Assembly: GCA_032871835.1 (NCBI GenBank)
Contig: CM065301.1
Coordinates: forward strand, 9,432,413-9,496,412
From: Dipteronia dyeriana
Taxonomy: Eukaryota; Streptophyta; Magnoliopsida; Sapindales; Sapindaceae
Reading direction: 5' to 3'
DNA: 64,000 nt
The notes under the pieces: model-generated
The model's input: only the letters and a program-made list of their open reading frames with translations
Told to the model about the DNA's origin: nothing
The model's database searches: none
Shown: positions 11,661-21,330 of the stretch, in pieces
Layout of the letters: the number at the start of each line of letters is the position of its first letter
Numbering within the stretch: the stretch's first letter is position 1
Program-made: the position numbers and the translations under genes

Positions 11661-12345
11661 ATGCTCGATCCCTTAGGAAAAGTTCTCGATCCCTGGACAA
11701 AAGTTCTCGAACCGTTATAAAAGTTCTCGATAATTTGATAGATAATTTGATAAATAATCTTGATTCCTTAAAAAAGTTCTCGATCCATTAAAAACTTTCT
11801 CGGTCCCTTAGAAAAAGTTCTCGGTCCCTTAGAAAATGTTATCGATCCCTTGATAAAAGTTCTCGATCCCTTGATAAAAGTTCTCGATCCCTTGATAAAT
11901 ATTCTCGATCCCTTAAAAAAGTTCTCGAACCATTAGAAATGTCATCGATCCCTTAGAATAAAATGTTATCGATCCCTTGATAAACGTTCTCGATCCCTTA
12001 AAAAAGTTCTCGAACCATTAGAAATGTTCTCGATCCCTTAGAAAAAATTCTCGTTCCCTTGTTAAAAGTTCTCGATCCCTTGATAAAAGTTCTCGATCCC
12101 TTGATAAAAGTTCTCGATAATTTGATAAATATTCTCGATAAAAGTTTTCAAATCGAACCGTTATAAAAGTTCTCGACCAGTTGTAAATTATTCTCGAACC
12201 ACTAAAAAAGTTCTCGATCCATTTGAAAAAAGATCGATCACTTAGAAAATGTTCTTGATCCCTTTCCAAAAAGTTCGATCCTTTTGCAAATGTTCTCGAT
12301 CCATTACAAAAAAAACTCGATTCCGAAGAACATGTTCTCGATCCG
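11661..12345 (+). repeat. Left TTCTCGATCC tandem array
   Basis: About thirty imperfect copies of a ~21 bp unit with the core TTCTCGATCC followed by CTTGATAAAAG or CTTAGAAAAAG. It sits between the left terminal repeat and the transposase start. The unit can be read open on the minus strand as a charged Arg/Asp/Glu repeat, but this follows from the periodicity and I do not call a gene. The same core, in the same orientation, forms the right array at 16976-17672. Confidence 0.85.
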
Positions 12346-12434
12346 TTACAGTTGAGAAATTTTTGTAATTCTTATTAATTGTAAAAGTAATTTTTTTATT
12401 TGTTAATAATTATTTTTTATGATGATTTTCACAG

Positions 12435-13198
12435 GACAATGGATCGGGTTAGATTAGTAATATCTTACAACGGTCGATGGGAGCAATTACCTGATAGAAG
12501 TAAGAGGTTTCTTGGTTCCGATAACCAAGGAATGTATGTGTCCAGAAATATGACTTACGAAGAGCTGGTGTCGATCGTACAAACCGTTGTGAAGTACGAT
12601 GTGAACAAATACATTGCTGATCTACAATCAAATAGTGGATCGTTGACTTAGCCCGGAAGCCCTGCACATGTAGCAAATTCCAAATGGACATTCTTCCATG
12701 TTCTCACGCTCTCACTGCCGCAAGGTACATCATACAATTTTGTGTACGGTTAATATTACTTTTAAATGTGAATCCTATCGTTTTCAATGTTTTTACAGGG
12801 ACCGAAACATGGATTTCACATCCCTCTGTGCGGACTATTACAAGCGACAAACACTTATTGATGGGTACTCGGTTCCTATTATGTCGGTTGGACATCCTTC
12901 CACTTGGATTGTGCCATCTGACATCGCTGAGAGAGTCATTTTGAATCCAAGCTCCAGGAGACAAGCAGGCAGCTCGAGGGCTTCACGCCGTATCTCGTCA
13001 TCGGAGAGAACAACTACACCGAATTGTAGACGATGTCGACAACTAGGGCATAATTCGAGGAGATGCTCTAACCCAGCTTTGAGTAATGAAGGTCCGAGCA
13101 CAGTTATTCCTGAGGAATACAAATACAAGTGTAGTATCTGTCATACAGTTGGTCACAACAGACAGATGTGCCCTACTAGAGACTCCACCGTGGAATGA
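12435..13198 (+). pseudogene. MULE transposase with core domain deleted
   Basis: A splice-acceptor-like TTTTCACAG precedes ATG at 12439. The first exon encodes a PB1-like N-terminal domain typical of MULE transposases (about 70 residues, stop at 12649-12651). Immediately after, in another frame, comes a SWIM zinc finger (C-T-C near 12663-12671, then PCSHAL), ending at a GT donor near 12726. A TTTTTACAG acceptor near 12800 joins to DFTSLCADYYKRQTLIDGYS and two CCHC knuckles (CRRCRQLGHNSRRC and CSICHTVGHNRQMC). The FAR1-like/DDE catalytic core that should lie between PB1 and SWIM is missing. DNA- and partner-binding parts remain; the enzyme cannot cut. Confidence 0.8.
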
Positions 13199-13323
13199 TT
13201 TGAGGCGTTATCATGATGACATTGTGATAATTTGAACTCGTATGACTTGTTCATTAACTGAAATGTAATTGTATTTAAATATGATTTGTATATATATACA
13301 AATGTAAACATTTTTATATAAAA

Positions 13324-13425
13324 GAATTGGTAAATATACAAAAGAATTGGGACATATACAAAAGAATTGGGACATATACAAAACAATTGGTACGTATACA
13401 AATGAATTGGTACGTATACAAATGA
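13324..13425 (+). repeat. 20 bp tandem repeat between the convergent genes
   Basis: Five copies of a 20 bp unit of the form GAATTGGGACATATACAAAA, with small variants. It lies in the short gap between the 3' ends of the transposase remnant and the protease gene. It may form part of their 3' UTRs or terminators; that is inference. Confidence 0.75.
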
Positions 13426-13439
13426 ATAACTACATAAAT

Positions 13440-16400
13440 CTAAATGGGACGGGATTTTGCAAATATTTCAACGGCCATCTTCTCCCGAATGATCCCCATA
13501 TCGTCTTCCGACCAATCGAAATCCTTTATGTTCGTCAGTAAGTACTCGATCAATCTCAACGTGTGGGGACCACAGTTACCCCTGCAGCTGGAAACATTAA
13601 CAAGCGTTAATAAAATATTAGGTTTATAATAATACAATCTTAAAGTTACTATTATGAAATGTCTTACGATTTGTTCTTCTAGGTAACATGATTTTCCGAC
13701 ACCACGCTGACATCAAAGGGCTTACTTGTCTTCTCAAAATTCTGAAGTCCAGCCAGTCGTGTAGTATGAAACCCAGCCTGATACAACATCGAGGACACAA
13801 AGTAGCGCAACGGGGCTACCTGCTGCTTTCGGATATGAGCTGGGACCTCTTGCCTCCAGGGGGTCGACTATGAACATCTTCCCGCATGTAAGGTCCACAG
13901 TCACCAGTAGCCAATGTTGCCGCCCAATGTTGAACTGTATCAGGACCTGTAAATGTAAACAACAGGTGTTAGGATGTACAAAGACATTTATATATACAAT
14001 TGCAAAAACACTTACCATGTCAACCTCGTGCCACAGTCGACATCCAATCGGGTCTGTGGCACCCTCAAGCACCGTCGTAAGGTCGTCATCCTTCCACCAA
14101 GACCTCAAAACATTCCAACGCCTCTGGGTGATCTGTCTGTGAGAATCATGAAGCATCATTTTCCTGTACTAGTGCTCCAGAAAGGATCGTAGAAACACAA
14201 ACTCAAAGTTATTAATGTTTTCCATACAAATCTACAAGCATGCGTAATCATTACTAATTTTAGTACTTATAAAAAATTACGAGTCCAATATGTTGACCAT
14301 TTGGCTATACACATTCGGGAAAGTCTGTTGACGCTTCCGAAGAATATGGAGGTACGCGTCCATATGCTGGGAATATAAACACGTAAAGATATGTTATGAG
14401 GCTTACACATCTAAAAAAATACTATAAACAGAATTTACGGTCCCACTTACCTCATCATCAACATCCATGAAGTTAGTCTGCAACCAATGGAACCATGCAG
14501 CATCATCCGGCTCTAGCAAATCAACATCACGTCTGCATTAATGTTCCATCAGCTACACATTCATATAATGCATTAGAAGAAAAACTGCCACCTAAATAAC
14601 AAAGAAATTTACTTACAGTTCCCCGTTTACGTTCTTCTTTAAGGCTCGGTGAGCCTTCAACTGGTCACCGTCCACCAGTCTCTGGGGATTAAATACGTGG
14701 TCAAGTCCCTCTAGTATTACCCTCGCCCTCTTAGGTCGGCACAGATCTGTGTACAGGCTAAGCAACTGTCAACCGCGCTTCAGTACACGCATCTACTATC
14801 AAACTTCCCTCGTCGGGGTGTGCTGAGATGAGGATGAGGGAGGGAGGGAGGGAAGGAGGGAGGGAGGGGGAGGGGGAGGGGGAGGGGGGGAGCCTGCTGC
14901 TCGAGAGGAGGTAGAGATGGGGCTGCTCCTCGCTCCAATGGGGAATGGGGGGCCGGTTGCTCGCTCGGGGGTGGGGGTGGAGGTGGAGGTGGAGGTGGAG
15001 GTGGAGGGGGAGGGGGAGGGGGAGGGGGAGGGGGATTGGGAGCCTGCTGCTCGCTCATCGGTGGATGGGGAGCCTACGAATCGCTCTGAGTGGGAGGGGG
15101 GCTGACTGCTCGCTCAGAGGTGGAGGAGGAACCTGCTGGTCACTCCGAGGGGGAGACGGGGCCGACTGCTCGCTCGGAGGTGGAGGGGGAGGGGGAGGGA
15201 TGGCCGGCAGCTCATTCGGAGGGGGTGGGGGAGACTGAGCCCCACTCTTCAGAACTACCCCTCCGGTATGTGGATCCTCTGTATGCTCATACATATGCGG
15301 CCTGAGGCCCTGAAGGTCCCCGATCAATGCAAGCAACTCCATATGTTGTTGTTGTCGATCCTCCTCGCTCTTCCAGATCAAATCCAGCAACTCATGTTGT
15401 TGTTGTTGTCGATCATCCTCACTCTTTCAGAGGGCTTCACGTAACTCGTTCAACTGATGTTCTAAACGCTGAAATCATGCAACATTGTTAATACTAAAAT
15501 AATCAACAGATCTTGTTAATAAAACCAAAACTACCATCTCAACTTACCTCCCCATCAAGTCCAACTCCTACACGGGAATCCCCTGTATCGGCACCAGTTC
15601 CTAAGGTGGTAAACCGAACCTTTCTACGCCTCACTCGCCGAGGAGACGGCTCAGATCCTCCAGTGTTCATGCTATTGAAATCTGGACCTGCATTTGTAGT
15701 CGGACCCCTACCCTCCTCATCAGGACAAACTGCACTTGTAGGATCAGGGACAGTAGGAAGGTGAACCATGTCGTCCTGCACATACGGGCTCCCCCCATCA
15801 CTTAGGCCTACGAAGTACGGTGCCACCGCCTCAGCTGTTGTGGGCACGATTTCCGTCCTCGTAGACATCTGAAAGCGTAGTTAGATGAATGTCATTGTTA
15901 CTTATAGTAAGTAATATAACGATACGATTAACAAATAAAATAATTACCCTAGCACTAAAAATCTTGCCCAGCTTCTTCCTTTTAGGTTGTTTGGTCAACT
16001 CCCACTTCAACATTCGAAGAGAAAGGTCGGTAACCCTTCGAGTCCCGAAATCGACGCCCAGTTTGGGGATCACCTCGAAAGCAAATATCTACATCAAAGA
16101 TAAGTACAGTTATAATCAAAAACAATTTTGGATTAGAAATTTAATGTACATGTTGAAAATCAAATTTCTTACCAAAAGGGCGTGTGATAGACCGTAGATG
16201 TCGTACCCCTCCACGGAATGTCCAACAACGCCATGTGATTGATGGTGTCTCTCCTCACGACGTCGCGGTAACGCATGCTTGAATGAAAATATAGAATGCC
16301 TATAGACATGGGCACCCCACGGGAACGCATCGAAGGCATTAAGATCCTCTACCAACCAAAACTGCCAAACTGGAATCTTCAATCTCTCGTCCACCCCCAT

Positions 16401-16937
16401 CAATATCTAGTTTAACATGTAAACAAGACACAACTTCACAGCATCGTACGCCTGATGAAACTCTCGGCAGGTAAAAACAACCCTTAAGTCATCCAACGAT
16501 ACCTCATCATGTCCAGGAAAGTACCGTCGATGTATGTCATTCTCAACTGCAACATACATACCCGTGTCTGGTACGACTCCAAAACGTAATCCGGTGATGA
16601 GGCTAAATTCCATCTTCGAAAACCTGACCACATGGTTCCCTAACAAGAACCGTATCTCATCTGTCGGCCTGTCAGGGTCCAACTCCCGCAACAGCAGCTG
16701 ATGAATAACACCACCCGAAAACTTCAGCTCCCGGTGCATCGACATGAAATGCCCGAAACAGGAGGCCATGAACCGACTCCTATCCTTAACAGCAAACTCT
16801 TCAGGGACCCGGTTAAGTGCATCATCTATACAGTCGAGGGCTTCAAAATGGTCGTGTCGGGTCAATTTTCCCTTGAACCAATCTCCCTCTGGAGTTTTAA
16901 GCAATTCCTTCAACCTGCTCGTCATCTGCAATGTCAC
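13440..16937 (-). pseudogene. DUF1985 / Ulp1-like SUMO-protease gene carried by the MULE
   Basis: Multi-exon minus-strand gene. Exon 1 (16937 to about 16165) encodes a DUF1985 domain (RFLLGNHVVRFSKMEFSLITGL region) but has an in-frame TAG at 16405-16407. It ends at a GTAAG donor near 16168. Further exons lie at about 16091-15951 (IFAFEVIPKLGVDFGTRRV), 15868-15546, 15473-14780 (Gln-rich, then long proline runs), 14760-14640, 14538-14450 and 14367-14280. The C-terminal peptidase pieces follow: RQHWLLVTVDL with FIVDPLEA near 13.9 kb and RGNCGPHTLRLIEYLL near 13.57 kb. These give the His, Asp and Cys of a C48 (Ulp1) catalytic site. Ulp1 enzymes cut SUMO from proteins; the role inside MULEs is unknown. 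Stops at 16405 and in the Gln-rich exon suggest decay, though exon limits are hand-drawn. Confidence 0.75.
14825..15240 (+). repeat. Purine-rich GGGA/GGAGGT low-complexity tract (poly-proline coding on minus strand)
   Basis: Runs of GGGA and GGTGGA on the plus strand. On the minus strand they encode long proline blocks separated by SEQ(S/Q)AP motifs in the protease gene's linker. The SEQ-S/Q-AP spacer recurs several times, so the tract grew by repeat expansion. Such GA-rich runs also slip easily, and frame breaks here may be recent. Confidence 0.8.
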
Positions 16938-16975
16938 AGAAACAATACATCAGTAAACTGTTAAAAAAAATTAGA

Positions 16976-17672
16976 AAATATTCTCGATCGTTCTAAACAA
17001 ATTCTCGATACTTTGAAAATATTCTCGATCCTTTGAAAAAGTTATCGATCCTTTGAAATAGTCTCGATCCTTTGAAAAAACTCTCGATCCTTTGAAAAAC
17101 CTCTCGATTCATTGAAAATTCTTCTCGATCATTTTAAAAAATATCGACCCTTTGAAAAACATTCTCGATCGTTTAAAAAAGTTCTCGATCCTTTGAAAAA
17201 CCTCTCAAGTCTTTGAAAAATCTTCTCGATCATTTTAAAAAATCTCGACCCTTTAAAAAACATTCTCGATCGTTAGAAAAAAATTCTCGATCCTTTGAAA
17301 AACCTCTCGATTCTTTGAAAAATCTTCTCGATCATTTTAAAAAGTCTTGACCCTTTCAAAAACATTCTTGACGTTACAAAATTATTCTCGATCGTTTTAA
17401 AAAAATTTCGATCCTTTGAAAATAGTCTCGATACTTTTAAAAACCTCTCGATTCTTTAAAAAATATTCTCGATCATTTAACAAAAGCTCGATCACTCTGA
17501 AAATATTCTCGATCGTTAGGAAAATATTCTCGATCGTTCCAAACAATTTCTCGATCCTTTGAGAAATAAGCTCGATCGTATGATAAAATTCCTTGAATCT
17601 TTTTAAAAAACTTCCTTGATCTCGCTTGAAATATTCTTGATTTATTTTTATTTAAAAAAAAATGCTCGATAC
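16976..17672 (+). repeat. Right TTCTCGATCC tandem array
   Basis: About thirty imperfect copies of a ~20-21 bp unit with the core (T)TCTCGATCC then TTTGAAAAA. It lies between the protease gene's first exon and the right terminal repeat. It is related to the left array by the shared core and unit length and reads in the same direction, so the two arrays are direct, not inverted, copies. Confidence 0.85.
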
Positions 17673-17982
17673 CAGAATATTGAACCTCATTTCAAAACCA
17701 AATAAAAACCATAACCAGTGCCAACCCTAATATACAATTTCAATCAACAGAACAAGTCTAAAATGCAATAATAGGTTATGAACAACAAATCGATAAATAA
17801 AACAAACTGAACTTACCTCTGTCAATCGTTGTGAAATGTATTGTATTCTCTTTCCGGTCAATAAGTTGTCGATTTCGTTATCGTCGGATTCTTTCTCACT
17901 GTTGCTTTTCTCAGACTCACAAAATGATAACTTTCTCTCTTTTCCAATTTTATCGGGGTATTCTCGTCTCTTTACCTTAAAT

Positions 17983-18065
17983 GGTGCATTTTAAACTTAC
18001 ATTACTAAACTGGTGATATTTACACAACAGCCCTCTGAAATAGTGTCATTTATTTTTCGAGCCCT
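17983..18065 (-). repeat. Right terminal inverted repeat of the MULE
   Basis: Its reverse complement aligns without gaps to 11171-11253. The outermost bases are followed at once by the duplicated target TTGTCCAATA at 18065-18074. Confidence 0.75.
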
Positions 18066-18074
18066 TGTCCAATA
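18065..18074 (+). repeat. Right target-site duplication of the MULE
   Basis: TTGTCCAATA, an exact copy of 11161-11170. Ten identical bases at both edges of a 6.9 kb unit, with paired inverted repeats just inside, is strong support for the boundaries. Confidence 0.85.
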
Positions 18075-18213
18075 TCGTATGGTGGGCTAAACCTTTTTTT
18101 TTTCATGTGAACCTTGTCGATATTAGAGGAATTTTTTTTAATTGATTATTTATATAGGCTTGTGTATATTTTTGTTTACTTTGCGATTAATAATAGTAAT
18201 TGGATTGCCAATG

Positions 18214-18215
<2 letters not shown>

Positions 18216-18268
<53 letters not shown>
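18216..18268. repeat. (TA)n microsatellite
   Basis: Uninterrupted TA dinucleotides for about 52 bp, just left of the fold-back element. Confidence 0.95.
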
Positions 18269-18272
<4 letters not shown>

Positions 18273-18353
18273 AAGGAGTCTCTTATAAGGGATTCCTTAT
18301 TTATATTTTTAAATATAATATAATATAATATAATATAATATAGTACGAGTCTC

Positions 18354-18722
18354 TGATAAGGGATCTCTTATTTTAATTTCGGTAAGAACCACCATGAAAT
18401 CACATTGATGTGAATGAATTTTGATTGGATTTTTTTATGAATGATAAATTCATTGAAATCTACTTATGAATAAATTTTGAAAATTTTCAAGTAGTATAAC
18501 TATTTATCCCAATTTTTTTAAATATGAATGCATCGGAAAAATATGTGAAATATAGAAAAATTCAAGAAAAATAATTTTAATACTTGAAAAGTTTTTAAAT
18601 TTTATTCATTGGTAGATTTCAATGAACTTATCATTCATAAAAATCAAATCAAATCAAAATTCATTCAAATCAATGTGATTTCATGATAGTTATTACCGAA
18701 ATTAAAATAAGGGAATCCTTAT
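18354..18722. repeat. Fold-back (MITE-like) element
   Basis: The left arm 18354 to about 18494 is inverted, at high similarity, as about 18580-18722. Matched landmarks are TTTTAATTTCGGTAA, GAAATCACATTGAT and CATTGAAATCTAC. There is only a short spacer between the arms and no coding frame. A second partial copy of the outer ATAAGGGAT(T)CCTTAT motif occurs at about 18285. Target duplication is unclear. Confidence 0.7.
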
Positions 18723-18965
18723 ATATATACGTGTTTGAATTCACTACAACTAAAATTCAACAAAACTCTTACTAATATTCAATAAACAAAAAATTACCCA
18801 CGTATTAATCAAGATTATTTATTTACTTTGTATGAGGTTTTTATATTTTATTTTTAGAATCAATAATATAATTAAAATGTTTCAATAAATCTTGCTTTAA
18901 TGATTAAAGTTGTGTGTCAGCTCTATAAGTTTTGTTTTGAGTTTGTCTTATGTGTTTGTTTTGTA

Positions 18966-19628
18966 TATAAAGTTTTCATATTCAATGTCGATGGATCTTC
19001 ATGTTTTAACCCAGGTGATGCAGACATAGATGGTGTTCTCAAAGATTCTAGTTGTAAGGTTGTGTGCTTGTTTTCGGTCTATGTAGGGGTTGAAGATTCA
19101 ATAACGGTTGGAGTCCTCGCTATACACAGAGCATGTCATTTAATATCTTCAAGGTCGCGTTTAGCTGATAGGTCCATTACTATCATTATCGATTTGAAAT
19201 CGACGGTCTCATGGGCTAATGGAAAGGATTTTGGAAGTCTCAAGTTGGTAAATTTGATTTACAACATCAGAAGTGTTTTACAAGGTTTAGTTGGTCTCTC
19301 AATCTGTTTCAGGCATAGGGGCTAAAATTCTTTTACATATAGTTTGGCAAAAGGAGGTTCATGTCAAAGTGGCGATAGGCTTGAGTGGTGTGACTTTTGA
19401 TTGGGTATTTCAGTTTTAGGTTCTGTTGTTTCTTTTCTGATCGTGTAGTGTGTAGTGTGATGCTGTTGTGTTTTTGCTTTTCTAGCTTTGTGTGTGCTTG
19501 TTTCTTTGGTCTGAATCTCTGTTTTTGTTTTGAGATTGTTGCTCTAGGTTTGTTGGGTGTCCTTGTTCTACTCCCATTGGGGTCATGTTTTCAATAAAAT
19601 TTAGCTCTTACTGTTTCAAAAAAAAAAG
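18966..19628 (+). pseudogene. 5'-truncated LINE: RNase H domain and 3' tail
   Basis: The frame to 19325 contains FNVDGSSCFNPG, followed by GVLKDSS and HRACHLISS segments typical of the RNase H domain at the end of plant L1-type ORF2. After a frame change near 19320 the homologous reading goes on through SLAKGG to a stop near 19400. A non-coding tail with AATAAAA (near 19594) leads into a 10-base A run at 19618-19628. Reverse transcriptase is absent, as expected of 5' truncation on insertion. Bases before about 18966 may also belong to the element. Confidence 0.75.
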
Positions 19629-19710
19629 AGGATATATTTCGTAAGAAACAACCGACAAAAATGATAGATTTTGTAATAACTAAGAACTTTTTTCAAAAAA
19701 ATATGTTGGG

Positions 19711-20231
19711 TGTGAAGGAAATCGTCAAACAAACAAATATGGCTTATATTTCTACAAGCATGAAAAGCTTGTTACCAGCTCACAGCTCACCAGAAACTCA
19801 CACCTTACCGATTGATCAGTTGTTTCACTGTCCAAAATCAGGAAAGCAACAACCATTGATTATTAACCAACATGACTCACTTGATCCTGATCTTGGATCA
19901 TATCATAGCTACTGTAATAAGCTGTCACGTTGTAAAGTCAGCTTAGGTAGGTAATTGTATCAGTTGTAAGTTTCACAATTAGTTAGGAATTCTGGTGAGC
20001 TGGCAAGTTGTTAGTGATTCTTCTAATCAGTAAGAGAATTCAGTTAAGATTCAATCAAAATTCTTTTATGTATATATACAGCTCTCTTGTTATGACAGAT
20101 TATGAAGAAAAAGTGAAATACAATTTAATTAGAGCTTAAGCTCATGAATGGCAGTCGAAATTGACTGATACATACTCTGTTTTTCTCTTAGTAATTTTCT
20201 CAAACACCTTGTTACATTTCTTAGTTTTCTC
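19711..20231 (+). repeat. 5' LTR of copia element 1
   Basis: Direct repeat of 24631-25157. The TATATATACAG near 20070 is a candidate TATA box. It lacks one 6 bp GATCTT unit that is present in the 3' LTR. Confidence 0.85.
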
Positions 20232-20232
20232 T

Positions 20233-20246
20233 TGGTATCAGAGCAC
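20233..20246 (+). other. Primer-binding site of copia element 1
   Basis: TGGTATCAGAGCAC, one base after the LTR end, matches the usual plant copia site complementary to the 3' part of initiator tRNA-Met. Confidence 0.85.
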
Positions 20247-20260
20247 CTTGACTAACATCA

Positions 20261-21330
20261 ATGGCCTCCAATTCAGATATCTCTTCAAATCAAATCCAGA
20301 ATAACCTGAGTTCTTCACCTTTTTCACCTAGTATGGATTTTTCATCGCTGGCCAAGATTCTAAACTTCAATGTTCCGATAAAGCTTGACAAAAGCAGATA
20401 TATCTACTGGAGAACTCAAATCTTACCGGCAATCCATGCTCTGGATCTTGAAGATTTCATATCATATTCGAAATCACCTCCAAAGAAGATGATTGATGTA
20501 CAAGTGACAAACGAAAATGGTGAAGTGATTCTTGAGCAACAGGTAAACAAAGAGTACACTCTGTGGAAGAAATCAGATCAGATTCTTTTGTTCAGGCTCA
20601 TCTAAACTCTCAGCTAAAAAGTAATCGATCAAGTCACAGGTTGTGGATCTACTCTTGAAGCTTGGAACAAGCTTGAGAGACTACTCTTAACAATCTACAA
20701 CGAAGATCATGCAATTACGTCAACAACTACAATCAATCAAAAAAGGCTCCAGCTCTGTTGGTGACTTTGTATTAGAAATCAAGAATCTAGCTGATGCTTT
20801 AGAAGCTGCTAGTGATACTATATCTAATCGTGATTTGATATTGACTATGATGAACGGAGTAGGTCATGAATATGACTCTGTTGTCACACTTGTTACTTCT
20901 CAACAAAAGACCGTACCTGTTAAAGATGCTCAATTTTTGCTCCTTATGCATGAGCAACGAATTGAGCAGCTGAACTCAGTTTCCAATCTTATAGTAGGCG
21001 GTGCTTCAGCTAATCTTGCTACCAACACTTCTAGTGACAAGAGAGACCAAAAAGGAAATTTCAACAACAGAGGTGGTCAACGTGGAAGAGGCAAAGGAAA
21101 CAGATTTGGTGGTAGAAGGCTTTTATGACAACTGTGCACTAAACCAGGGCATAATGCTTTTCAATGCTTTCATCGTTTTGATCAGACATTTCAAAGACCA
21201 ATTCCACCAAATCAGAATCAAGCATTTGTTAGTTAATTCAATCAACACCTGGAAGCATCAAATCAGATTCAAGCTGGCTTCAATCAAGGACAGTCTCAAC
21301 CTCAAGCAAACTATCATCAGACATCTACTT
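20261..21330 (+). pseudogene. gag: Copia gag
   Basis: ATG at 20261 starts a gag N-terminus (YIYWRTQILPAIHALDLEDF region). It ends in a stop at 20603, and reading resumes in another frame from 20709 (QLQSIKKGSSSVGDF, the UBN2-like gag domain). An Arg/Gly-rich stretch follows to the stop at 21126. A zinc knuckle, C-x2-C-x4-H-x4-C, is still readable just after (CTKPGHNAFQC region, near 21134-21175). At least one frameshift and two stops make it inactive. Confidence 0.85.

Larger units (their letters stand above)
11161..18074. mobile_element. KI-MULE-like Mutator element with captured Ulp1 gene, including target duplication
   Basis: TTGTCCAATA occurs at 11161-11170 and again at 18065-18074, exactly flanking a ~6.9 kb unit. 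Directly inside are ~83 bp imperfect terminal inverted repeats; the 61 bases aligned by hand without gaps show about 43 identities. The unit holds a plus-strand MULE transposase remnant (12435-13198) and a convergent minus-strand DUF1985/Ulp1 protease gene (13440-16937). A long ~21 bp tandem array precedes each gene. Mutator-like elements make 9-10 bp duplications, and Kaonashi (KI-) MULEs are known to carry Ulp1-type genes. The transposase lacks its catalytic core, so movement would need help in trans. Confidence 0.85.

Noticed and set aside
12018..12269. Minus-strand open frame encoding an Arg/Asp/Glu-rich repeat
   Set aside because: It lies wholly inside the 21 bp tandem array; a 21 bp period keeps one frame open by itself and there is no start context or family.
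14945..15238. Plus-strand Gly/Arg-rich frames
   Set aside because: They are the complement of the poly-proline linker of the minus-strand protease gene and have no independent support.
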